Shown here: piece by piece, positions 54,930 through 64,000 of the stretch
Position numbering within the stretch: position 1 is the first letter of the stretch
Layout: each line of letters begins with the position of its first letter
From: Mrakia gelida
Taxonomy: Eukaryota; Basidiomycota; Tremellomycetes; Cystofilobasidiales; Mrakiaceae
Reading direction: 5' to 3'
Length of the DNA: 64,000 nucleotides
Assembly (NCBI GenBank): GCA_024345305.1
Contig: BRON01000020.1
Span: 248,001 to 312,000, forward strand
Made by a program: the position numbers and the translations under genes
Notes under the pieces: generated by a model
What the model was told of the DNA's origin: nothing
Database searches by the model: none
What the model saw: the letters and a program-made list of their open reading frames with translations, nothing else

Positions 54930-55312
54930 CTTCGTCTGCGAAAGAGTCGAGGTGGGAGGTAGAGGAGAGAGAGAGAGAAGGAAGGAAGGCAGGTCGCCAG
55001 CGAAACGAAGCGGCGGTGAGCTCGAACTTCGGAAGGAAGGCCGAGCTCATCGCCCCTCTTCTCGAACGACCCCAACGGTCAACAATGGAATTTATATAGA
55101 TTCGGGGGTCTACCAGTCTCTCTGTGTATACGAGAAGACAGGGCAAGGAGTCGAGCTCGTTCTCTCGCCCTCTCTTCATCCCTCCTCGTCGATCATCCCT
55201 CTCCCTCCCTCCCCCTCTCACCCCTATCCCTCCCTCAGGTCCCACCCCCCTCCCAAACCCTCTTCGCTCGCTCTCATCTTCTCCCAAACCACCAACCACT
55301 CGAATCCAGAAG
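54930..55312. promoter_or_regulatory. Divergent promoter, UBX gene / SNX9-like gene
   Basis: 383 bases shared by two genes pointing apart. The UBX-proximal part is purine-rich on the plus strand, and the SNX9 side becomes CT/CCC-rich (about 55190-55260), a likely 5' leader. An AT-rich TATA-like run lies between (see 55091). Confidence 0.5.
55091..55098 (-). promoter_or_regulatory. Possible TATA box (UBX gene side)
   Basis: TATATAAA on the minus strand, about 165 bases upstream of the UBX gene ATG, in otherwise GC-rich sequence. It is read here as the core promoter of the UBX gene; the reverse direction is less likely, given 215 bases to the SNX9-like start. Confidence 0.4.
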
Positions 55313-58300
55313 ATGTCCTCTCGCCCAACCTCCCCCATGAAACCTACTACTCCTCGCTTGCCGTTCAAACCTGCTCACCTGTCTCGACTCTCGTTCCCTT
55401 CGAGTCGAGCTCAACGGGAAGCTCAAGAGAGGAACTCGATCTTCTCGTTCGATTCAGCCACTCAGATATCAGAAGCTTACAACGCAGCAGTAGTCAAGGG
55501 AAGGGAGAGGAGCGCGAGTAGGGTGGAGTCTATACTTTCTCAGAGAGATGGGGACGCAGAGGGAGCAACAGGAGGAGGAGCACGAGCGAACGAGAGCGTC
55601 GACGGATGGATCGGGGAAGAGGGAAAGGATGCTTGGGTTCTGTTCGACTTTGAAGGAGAGAGGGATGGGAACGAGCTGTGAGTACATGATCTCTCTATCT
55701 TCTCGTTATTGATGTATACTGAAGTGGGAGAGCCCGAGCAAGAGAGAGAGAAGGGGGGAAGGATGTTGAGCTCGAACCCTCCTCCCTCTCCTCCTCTCGA
55801 CTTTCGTTCCTCTCTCTCCTCTTCCCATATCGTCCCCTCCTACTTCTCTAGACCAAAACGCTGACCTCTAATTCTCCTTTTCTTATTCCAGATCCGTCCA
55901 AGCTCACACGCACATCCAAATCCTCTCCCACGCTCTTCCCTCTCCAACGACAACATCCCCTCCAACTTTCGCTTCCTCCCCCGACTCTTCCACCACCGCC
56001 GTCAGCATCAACAACCACTCTACAACCGAAGGATGGTCACTCGCTCTTGTCCCTGCTACCTCTCAGATTGGTCTCATCCCTCAAAGCTACTTCACAGTCA
56101 GTGCAATCCCCTCTCGATCTCGTCGTCGTGAAGAGGCTTAGGTCGAGCTCACCTTTCCTCCTTCCTGCCTTCCCTTCCTCTTTGCGTCGGAACAGTACAC
56201 TCCCCCAGCTCCCTCCCAGCCAACAGCCAACATGCTCCTTCGTTCCAACCCGATCGTTCGACCTCCAAGCGACGCGGAACCGGAGGACGACGACGACGAG
56301 GATGAACCGCCTTCGAGATCCTTCATTCAAGCAGAGGTGGTCCCTCAAACGACGGGAGGGTTCGGGGGAGCGACGATGATGTACGCGAGCAAGATCGTGA
56401 GGGAAGGAGTCCTTCCTGGTGGGAGGAATGTCAACAGGTCAGTCTCTCGCTCGTCGCTTCCATTCGAGCCCCTCGTTGAGCTCGAGTCCTTCGACGCGTC
56501 TCTCTTCCTTCCTCTCCGCTCCTCCCGTCTCTCAGAATCCAAGTCTGACTATCTTCCAATCCCACTCTTTGTTCACGTCGTCGCATCAGGTTCTCAACCT
56601 TCGTCGTCTCAGGAGCAGAAGACTTCATCCTCTCCGGCCCTCCGGGCTCTTCTTCGGCCAACGACTCGCCAGCAACTCCAACCACGGGCCTGCCGAAGGG
56701 AGGAGGCTCACACTTCAAGTTTGGATCGACGTCGTCGACGGAGAGTGGTGGGACCATCTCGGGGAGATTGGGCGGAGGGAGCGGGGTCGGCGAAGCGGAT
56801 AGGCATTTCGTTGAGGTGAGTAGTTTGTCCGTCGCGTCGTATCCTTTCTTGCGTGTTCTCAATTTGACGCTTCGAGGAAACGAGGACGACTTGATGGGCT
56901 AAAATGAGAGTGATGCTGACTTCGGAAATCCTTGATTGCGCGGAAACAGACAGGACCAAGCTGGCGAGCGAAAACTCCTCCGTTCCAGCTCGCGATTCAC
57001 AGTCCGAGCAAGAGGAAGTCGAACGTTGGTCTTTCAGAGTACACCATCTGTACGTCTCTTCCTTCTGTCCTCCTTCCCCGTGCTTCCTCCTCCTCCTCTT
57101 CTCACACACCCCTCCAATCGCCGTCTCCTCCTCGTCGTCGCGTCTCGCTTCCTCTCGTCTTCGATTCGAACCTGACCTCTTCCCCCCATTCATCGATTTG
57201 TCAACTAGACTACATCACTTCAACCTTCACCACCCCAGCCATCTCCTCTTCTCCTTCCCTCGAGTCATCCCAGCAACCTCCATCCTCCTCAGCACCAGCA
57301 TCAAACGAAGAAATCAAAGTCACCGTCGAGCGCCGCTTCTCCAACTTCCTTGCTCTTCAGACCTACCTTCGAAGGAAGTTCCCGTCCTTGGCTATCCCAC
57401 CACTACCGGAGAAGCAGGTGAGTCTCGCTCAACCTCTTGGCCTGTCTCGTTCTCGGTTGTCAAAGAGCGACCACAAAACTGACGCTCACTTTCGTTTCGT
57501 TCGTCGCAGTACTCCGGCCGCTTCTCAGACGACTTCATCGAAGCCCGACGAGGAGATCTGGAGCGATGGATGAGGAGAGTCACTCGCCATCCCGTGGTCA
57601 GGTACTCAGACGGGGTAGTTGGGTTCTTGGGCGTCGAGGAGTGCGAGGTGAGTTTGACGCGTTCGGTCTTCCTCTTCCAACATCGATCGAACAGAACTGA
57701 CGCGCTCTCCCTTCTCTGGATCGGTCGGTCGAACAGGAATGGGATCAAATGTATCCCACCTTCTCGGAAGACCCCCACGTCGGACCTCATTTCTATGCGA
57801 AGTGAGTCCCAACGCTTCCCTTCGTTCGTTTCGTTTCGTTCGACGCGACTGACCTTCCCTCTTCCTTCGCCCCGCTCAGCATCTTTCACCCAGCCTACAA
57901 CCTCGACCTTGAAGACGCTGCTTCCTCCATCGATCGTTTCTCAACCCATATCAACGCCGTCGGACGATCCGTCCAACATCTCAGGGACGTCGTTTCGAAG
58001 ACGAGGGAGGGAGAGAGAGGTTCGCGTTCAACTCTTTCGAGCGCTTCTCATGACTCGCTCGAGCTCTAGAGCTGACTTTACTCTCCGCTGACGTTTTTGA
58101 ATCAGCAGAACAAGCTCTCAACCGCCGAGCTCTCGCAACAGGTCTTCTCGGACTCATCACGTCGAAACCCGTTGGATCGAAAGGTCAGCACAAGCACTCT
58201 GCCGAACCTGGGGATTCAGACGAGGAGGAGGATGGGGAGGGAAGGGAAGGAGCGGGGCTGATGAACTCGGAGGGAGCGTGGTGCTGGAGGGAGGGGTGTG

Positions 58301-59597
58301 ATGGTGAGTCTCCTTCGCACGTTTCGTTCTCGTCTCGTCGCGTCGCCGGGAGAGAGTGAGAGAGAGCTGACACGTTTTGGCTTGGTGTGGGTAGACTGCC
58401 TGAGGCTGACGAAAGCTATGCAGGGAGCTGCTGAGAAACTGATGGAGGTTTCGGAGTTGGAGGAGAAACATGTGAGTTCGACGACGAACGTCGCTCTTCC
58501 TTTGCCTTCGCGAAAGGGCTCGACGGAAGCAACGAGCTGATATGATGCTCACGGCCTACTTTTCCAGGCTTCGTCGACGCTGCTTCAAACCCAAGAGGCG
58601 CTGAAAGACATCGCTCATCCCGCGACGCTTTACGCTGTGAGTGCTCTCGTTTCGGTTCCCCGTTCGAGTCTCCGAAGGAACAGTAACTGATCTGACCTTT
58701 CACATCTGCTTCTTCTTGTAGCCCGTCGTGGAGACCCATCGAGCAACACTGTCGAGATACGCTGAAGCTGTGGCTGAGGAAGGAGCCGTGAGTTCTGTCG
58801 GTCGACGCGTCTTTCATCTCTTCAAGCTGACTCCTCCTCTTCTTCGTCCCTCGGGTCAACCAGCCCTCAATGGACAACACCATCTCCTTCGTCGGTCCCT
58901 CGGATGAGATAGCTGCTAGATGCGAGACGGTGCTCAACTCGACAATGGCGTGAGTTGTTCGTTTCGTCGTCGTCTTCGTCGCGTCTCGTCGGTTCGTTGT
59001 CGCTGACCTCTCCTCCCCTGTTCTTTTGTGGCCTCAGCGAGACTTCCCACTACCGTACGTAGCCTCTCTCCCATAATGCCTTCTTCGTCGCACACGCTGA
59101 CGGACTCCTATCCTCTCACACAGACGACACGAAGGTCGAAGACTTCAAGGAACTCACCACCTCGTACCTCGACTCCGAGATCGACCACCTCACCTCCGTC
59201 CTCTCGAAACTCGTCGCTGCTCGTCAAGCCTTCGACCAACCCACCTACGACGAACTCTCGGAGAACGGGGCTCGAGCTCCAAGTCGATACGAGTCGGATC
59301 TGGCGAGCTCTCTCGCCCCTCGTCCTCTCGTTCAGCCGTCACCTCACGTCTTTGTTCGTCCTCCTCTCTCTCTCTTTTCTCCCCTTCTTCCTCCACTCGT
59401 GCTGATCAACCCTCTTGCTCCTCCAGGACTCCATCTCCTCGACCCTCCGACCCGTCTCGATGGCGGTCTCGACGCTGGGAGAGTCAGCAGCAGGTCTCCT
59501 CTGGTCCGCCGTCCCAAGCTTCGGCAGCACGATGAAGGGTCGAGCAGTTAGCACTGGGGATGCAGCGAACGGGAGATTGAGTAGATGGCTTTGGTGA
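55313..59597 (+). CDS. SNX9/18/33-type sorting nexin (SH3-PX-BAR)
   Basis: Start 55313 (MSSRPTSPMKPTT). After about 100 disordered residues comes an SH3 domain: AWVLFDFEGERDGNEL, VQAHTHIQILSHAL, EGWSLALV, IGLIPQSYFTY. Then an acidic linker and the SNX9-type motif NRFSTFVVSGAEDFILSG. The PX domain is GPSWRAKTPPFQLAIHSPSK, IKVTVERRFSNFLALQTYL, RRKFPSLAIPPLPEKQ, RFSDDFIEARRGDLERWMR and RVTRHPVVRYSDGVVGFLG. Downstream helices in a dozen small exons (FSTHINAVGRSVQHLRDVV, TKAMQGAAEKLMEVSELEE, YLDSEIDHLTSVLSKLVAA) form a BAR-like region; the last exon ends LSRWLW at 59597. These proteins bind phosphoinositides, curve membranes and link dynamin and actin during endocytosis. The 5' basic patch and RRF of the PX pocket are present. 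Finding this type in a fungus, rather than the yeast SNX set, is notable. Confidence 0.9.
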
Positions 59598-59671
59598 CGC
59601 TTCGTTTCTCTATCGATATCTTCGCTTTGCTTTGCCTGTCAACAAAACACGTCGCGTCCTTTGTTTTTCGA

Positions 59672-59687
59672 TCGCGACGCGTCGCGA
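59672..59687. promoter_or_regulatory. 16-bp perfect palindrome with ACGCGT core in the H2B promoter
   Basis: TCGCGACGCGTCGCGA is its own reverse complement and lies 111-126 bases before the H2B ATG. The core ACGCGT is the MluI cell-cycle box bound by MBF-type factors (Swi6/Mbp1) in yeasts, and histone genes are S-phase genes. The role here is inferred from sequence and position; the same core is also frequent in introns of this window. Confidence 0.4.
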
Positions 59688-59797
59688 AACCCCTCTTCAG
59701 AAAGCGTTCGAAGCTCACCTTCTCGCTCCCAACCACATCGAGCTCCTTCCTCCTCCCTTTTTTCTTTACCCTTTTACTCTTCAAGCTTCAGCTCAAG

Positions 59798-61219
59798 ATG
59801 GCTCCCAACTCCAAGCCCAACTCTGCTGGTGAGTGCTAGGCCTCTCTCTTCCTCCTCGTCGTCGATGAAGGGTGTTGGAGCGAGAGGGAGGAGTGAGGGA
59901 GGAGATGGATTCGCCACATCTCCCTCCCTTCCTCCCTCCCTCCCCCCTTCTTCGAACGAGCGAAGCTGACCTCTTGTCTCTCTTTTCCTTCCCTTCTTTC
60001 CCAGCCTCCCAACATACCCAAACCCAAGGAGCCTCAAAGTCTGAAACCCAGACTCGTGCGTTCATCGACTCCCTCCCTCCACTCCTTCTCCCCTCCCATC
60101 GCCACTCTCCACCTCGTCCTTCTTCCCTCTTTTCTCTCCACCTCTTCACCCACCTCGTCTCTTCCCTCGAACCTGAGCTGAGCTGACCTCCTCTTCTCCC
60201 TTCCTTTGCGGCCTTCGTCTCAGTCGCCACCAAGAAACCCAAAGCTGGCAAGAGACTCATCGCTGGGGACGACGACGGAGGGGAGAAGAAAAAGAGGAAG
60301 AAGAAGAGTGTTGAGAGTTACAAGTCCTACATCCATATCGTGAGTCTTCGTTCGATCTGCTGGGATGGGCTGGGGAGGGAGGAGATGAGCTTGAGGGAGA
60401 GGAGGGACTTGGAGGTGGGAAGTGACCCCAGCGAATGACGAGCTGAGTTGATCCTCTCCTTCTTTCTCTCCTTTGGATGTCGTCTATAGGTTCTCAAGCA
60501 AGTGAGTAGTCTTATGCGTCTCGGTGTGGGAGAGATGTGGACGCAAGAGCAGACGAGCGACGGAGGGAGGGTGAGTGACGCGCCCTTCCTCGACGAAACT
60601 GACCTACCTTCGCTCGTCCCTTCTCTCCCCTCTCGCAGGTCCATCCCGATCTCGCCATCAGCAACAAGGCCATGGGGATCACCAACTGCTTCGTCTACGA
60701 CCTCTTCGAGAGACTCGCTAAGGAGGTGAGTCGTCCCTCTCTGCCCTTCGTTTCGCTTCGACGTCGTCGCGTCCCGTCGTCGCTGACTGGAGTTTATGTT
60801 CCCCTCGTCCTCCTCAGGCTTCCAACCTCGCCAAGAAGAACTCTCACGCTACCATCACGGCTCGAGATATGCAGACCGCTGTTCGATTGATCCTTCCCGG
60901 CGAGCTGTGAGTGCTCGTCCGCTCTCGACCTTGGTCTAGTTGACGCTCGTCTTGCGTTCGCTGACTCTCCCTCCTCCCCTCTCCTTCTTCGTCCGCAGTG
61001 GGAAGCACAGCATCAGCGAGGGAACCAAGGTCCGTCTTCATCCACTCACCTTTTTTTTCGTCCCTCCGCCGCCTCTCGTCGCGTCTCGTTTTGCCCGAGG
61101 CGCTGTTCGACGCGTCGAGAACCTTGAAATGACTTCCTTCCCTCCTTCCTCTCCTTCCTATCTCCTTCTCTCCCTATCAGTGCACCCACAAGTACAACTC
61201 CTACAAAGAGAAGCAGTAG
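59798..61219 (+). CDS. HTB: Divergent histone H2B
   Basis: Start 59798 ([10 protein letters not shown]), with exons joining through a Lys-rich tail ([20 protein letters not shown]), a 12-nt exon encoding VLKQ (60490-60501), [69 protein letters not shown] and last [12 protein letters not shown], stop at 61219. Length is about 150 residues, and order and spacing are those of H2B: alpha1 SYIxxVLKQVHPD, alpha2 ISNKAM...F.ERLAKEA, loop 2 and alpha3 R...[12 protein letters not shown], alphaC KH.ISEGTK. Several positions that are almost invariant in H2B differ (KSYIHI for SSYIYK, LAIS for TGIS, FVYD for FVND, TARDM for SSREI, CTHKYNS for AVTKYSS), and there are two cysteines. The lysine equivalent to yeast K123 is kept (HKYNS). 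No H2A gene is paired with it. It is likely a variant or fast-evolving copy; at least six introns. Confidence 0.9.
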
Positions 61220-61821
61220 ATCCGTCGTCGCCGTCGTCGTTCTCGGAGTCGCGTCGAGTTTTGCCGGTGTTCGCTTTGCTTTCGTTCGCCGTCTTCTTTC
61301 TTCCCCTCTTTTCGTTTCAGTCCTTTCTGATTTCGAAGCATCATCATCTTTCTGAACACGAGTCTCTGTTCTTCCACTATCAGCTCGAAAGAGATGCCTC
61401 AGAGATCGAAAGGGGAAGGAAGTAAACGCGCGCGTCCTCGTGCTGGTCTTCGAAGTCGAGAATAGACGTGAGAGAGCAAAGCTTCATCATCGATCGAGAA
61501 GAGATCCCAAAAGTCCGAAAGGCAGAAGAGGAGAACACATATGTAGGTAAATAGAGGGATCAGCTAGAAGAAACAGAACCGGACGAGGGAAACACGAAGG
61601 TTGAAACAGGCGAAGCGAGGCAAGAAAGGAAAGCAAAGCAGGGAGCGTGAAGTCTAGACGGAGGGGAAGTTGAGAAGCACAAAGGATTGAAAGCAAAAGA
61701 AGGTCGTGAAAAGAGAAGGAGTCGAAAGCACAAAGCAAAAGAGAGAAGGGAAGCACGAAGGAAGAGTCCGAGACGAGGCGAGACGAGAGAGATAAGGAAG
61801 AAAGAGAGTGGGAAAGGAAAT
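61220..61821. other. Convergent intergenic region
   Basis: This lies between the H2B stop and the stop of the secreted-protein gene. It is purine-rich in the distal half and has AT-richer signals (ACATATGTAGGTAAATAG near 61537) suited to 3' ends. No histone-type stem-loop was recognised after the H2B stop. No gene is seen. Confidence 0.5.
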
Positions 61822-62969
61822 CTATCGGATTCGAGCGTTACCAGCTGCGAGTGCGAAAAGAGAAGATAGGTCAGCGAACGGCGAAGCGAAACAAGAGGGA
61901 AAGAGAGATACCATAGCTCGACTGACCTCGCGACTTCTTCCAGAACGACTTCTGATCCTCCCTCGCACCATTGATTTGAGTCTGCTTAGGTCGAGCGACG
62001 ACTTTCCCTCCGGTGACGGTAGGTCGAACGGCTTGTCGTCTGTCGATCGCACGGGCCCGTCGAGCGAGGGTGCATCCAGCAGGACCGGTCGAGGAGGGTT
62101 CCTGGATGTCAACGTCGAAGGAGGGAGGTGAGCTCGAATCGTTGCGCCGCTCGAACGAGACTGGAGTAACAAAAAAGGTACTCACAGTAGGAGGAGCGGT
62201 GACGAGAGGCGCACCGCCCCCTTGAGCATTCGCGGGAGAGAAGGATCCAGGGGAGGAGCCCAGCAAGGAACCAGTCTGAGCGAGAGCGAGAGGGAGAGGG
62301 AGATAAGAAAGTCAGCGCGCGGACGGGCGAGGGTCGAGAGGAGATGAAGAGTCGAGACTAAGAAAAGAGATGATGAACGAACCGTGTAGGTTGCGGTAAG
62401 GACGGAGGCAGTATTGGTTCCACTGATGACTCCTGTGGTGGTGGGGAGAGGAAGAGAAGGTCAGCCTCGAGCGACGACGAAAGGGAGGGAGGGAAAGTCG
62501 AGAAAGTGACGAACCATTGGCGTAGATTCTGCATAGAGTGTTTCCATTGACGGTGTTGACAACGGCACCGGTGACTGTGAGAAGAAGGAAAAGAAGCAAG
62601 AACAATGATCAGTAAGCGAAGATGGAAAAGAAGGAGGATAAGGAGGAGGGAAAGGGAGAAAGAGGCGTACTGGTGAGAGTCGTGGAAACAGGGCCAGGGC
62701 CAAAGGTAGTCTTCGACGAACCCGCCGCGTAGGGGCAGGTGTAGCTAGTCGTGCATGGGCTAAAAGTAGTGGGGAGAAGAAGGGGAAGGAAAGAAGGTGT
62801 CAGCCGAAGAAATAAGGCGGGAGGGGAAGAAGGGAAGAGGGAGCGGGAGTGTGCGACAAGGGAGCGAAGCTGAAGTTGGCACTCACGTAGCACTCGGCCC
62901 CAGGACGGCCTGAACTGAGGGAACGAAGGCGACGAGAGCGAGAGAGACGAGAGTGAAAATGGCGACCAT
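61822..62969 (-). CDS. Small secreted protein of unknown function
   Basis: ATG 62969 gives MVAIFTLVSLALVAFVPSVQ, a strong signal peptide ending near VQA. Seven short exons follow with phase-consistent junctions: VLGPSA; PCTTSYTCPYAAGSSKTTF; TGAVVNTVNGNTLCRIYAN; GVISGTNTASVLTATYT; TGSLLGSSPGSFSPANAQGG; then STGPAGCTLARRARAID, PTVTGGKVVARPKQTQ and REDQKSFWKKSR; and finally AGNARIR, stop at 61822. About 195 residues with four cysteines in the predicted mature part and a strongly basic C-terminus. There is no hydrophobic tail for a GPI anchor, so release or wall association is likelier. The Thr/Ser/Gly-rich middle with Cys pairs resembles fungal surface proteins in style only. No family is recognised. 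Confidence 0.7.
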
Positions 62970-63067
62970 TTCGAGCTGAGGAGTGGAGGAGTGAGAGGAG
63001 GGAGGGAAGAGGAGTGGCGAGAGGGATGATGGATGGAAGGAAGAGCCCCCTCGCCCCGAACGCCAGC

Positions 63068-63074
63068 TTTTATA
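63068..63074 (-). promoter_or_regulatory. TATA box of the secreted-protein gene
   Basis: TATAAAA on the minus strand about 99-105 bases before the ATG, the best TATA box in the window. Strong TATA promoters usually go with regulated, highly induced genes, which suits a secreted protein. Confidence 0.55.
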
Positions 63075-64000
63075 GTCTGGAAATCCACCCCAAGCGGATT
63101 CTCGGTAGCGCTCCAAAGTAGAGAGCTTCTCCGCCCATGAAGAAAGAGGGAGCTGGCGCGTTGAGGCGTCGCGACGCCTTTCCTTGGGGCTAAATGAGCC
63201 AAACGAGGGTCCAAATCGACGGGTCCAGAAATTGCGATTGTTCCGAACAAGGATTGATCCGAACAAGCAGTAGTCGCCAGGAGATCCTGGTGGGTCGAGA
63301 GATACACGCAGAGCGTCACAAGGAGAGAGAAAGACCTGTCGAAGAGACGGAGAGGTCAGTCCAGGCGAAGGGAGACGCGTCGAGGAGGCAGCGAGGGAGG
63401 ACGTACGTTCGTCACCTCTTCGGCCCTTCCTTTTCGGCTGCGAAGGGTTTGCGTAGACTCTTGGAACGTGTGGAGCGTTGAACAGGGATCGAGAAGTTTA
63501 GTAGGAGTTTCTTTTGGGGTGCCAACGAAGGGGAAAGAGGAACGAAGAGGACGTCAGCGTTCGAGAGGCATCAACGAGAACGAGGCTCGACAGAAGGACG
63601 AGAGGGAAGACCAGAACTCACCAGTAGTATGTTAGCAGCCCACCGGAAACTCTGACTGCGTCGTACGGCAGTCCGAGCGAAGCTGAAGCTGGCAATCTCC
63701 TTCGGCTGCTAAAGTTGACTCCGCTGGAAAGTCGATCCACCGCATGGTCGTTTTTCCGAGACGTGGCTTTTCGCTCCGATCGCGGAAGGCGAAGCAACCT
63801 TCCTGTGTCTGCCGAAGAAGGATGGACCGAAGAGGACGACGAAGGGTTTCGTTGTTCACCTTTTCAAAGGATAAGAGAAGGCGTTCGAGAGGTTGGATGA
63901 TCGAGAGGAAAACGCGTCGAGAGGTGTGACGAAGGGTGCTGAAAACGAAGAGAACGAGGACGAAAAGTTGCTGAAGGACTGGAGTTCGATGAAAATTGGA
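63075..64000. other. Upstream sequence with an unassigned minus-strand splice signal
   Basis: Beyond the secreted-protein promoter no gene could be established. On the minus strand a GTGAGT donor at about 63623 follows an open stretch (about 63632-63859 contains MRWIDFPAESTLAAEGD), and a GCTGAC branch motif lies downstream at about 63550, so a gene or 5' leader entering from beyond base 64000 is possible. ACGCGTC occurs at about 63375 and 63912. No domain is recognised. Confidence 0.35.

Noticed and set aside
61219..61300. Metazoan-type histone 3' stem-loop after H2B
   Set aside because: No clear 6-bp stem with a 4-nt loop was found. Fungal histone mRNAs are normally polyadenylated.
63632..63859. 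75-residue minus-strand frame as a complete gene
   Set aside because: It has a donor-like site just after it but no homology, and its upstream side is close to the window end. Kept only as an unassigned signal.

Overview
The window is nuclear DNA of a fungus. Genes are split by many short introns that start GTGAGT, GTTCGT or GTCAGT, carry a CTGAC branch-point-like motif and a pyrimidine tract, and end in AG. Gene products match fungal families, and codon use is GC-rich. A SNX9-type sorting nexin, a kinesin with a loop insertion, and this dense short-intron style suggest a basidiomycete, probably a Pucciniomycotina red-yeast relative (Microbotryomycetes). That placement is inference. There is no plasmid, phage, CRISPR or rRNA, and I recognised no transposon.

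Layout. 0-10 kb: a truncated Gln/Ser-rich gene, a peroxisomal 2,4-dienoyl-CoA reductase (SPS19-like, PTS1 ending AKL), a MYND zinc-finger gene with a frame break, a poorly resolved locus ending in a ubiquitin/SUMO-like domain, an NPC2/ML lipid-transfer protein and an F-box-like protein. 10-18.5 kb: one very large kinesin-4-type motor gene. 19-27 kb: an acidic nuclear-type protein, the complex I assembly factor NDUFAF5, a small coiled-coil protein and the rRNA-processing factor FCF2. 27-47 kb: two inverted paralogues of an unrecognised helical family flank a GYP7 Rab-GAP, a CDC4 F-box/WD40 protein and a very Lys/acid-rich protein. 47-64 kb: a small proline-rich protein, a DRN1/CWF19L1 lariat-metabolism factor, a second MYND gene, a UBX (FAF2/Ubx2-like) protein, a SNX9-like SH3-PX-BAR protein, a divergent histone H2B and a secreted protein of unknown role.

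Most genes are unrelated housekeeping functions (peroxisomal beta-oxidation, sterol transport, mitosis, ribosome biogenesis, ubiquitin ligation and ERAD, Rab and endosome traffic). There is no operon or obvious pathway cluster, and I do not see a convincing new multi-gene system. The most interesting signals are: a well-supported AT-AG intron in the SPS19-like gene; two duplicated gene pairs nested in one window; a divergent, unpaired H2B with a 12-nt exon and a 16-bp ACGCGT palindrome in its promoter; recurrent ACGCGT palindromes inside introns; and mirrored exon duplication of zinc knuckles in DRN1.

Start and stop positions below were read from the sequence. CDS coordinates span introns. 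Exon junctions are inferred from splice consensus and family conservation, without transcript data.
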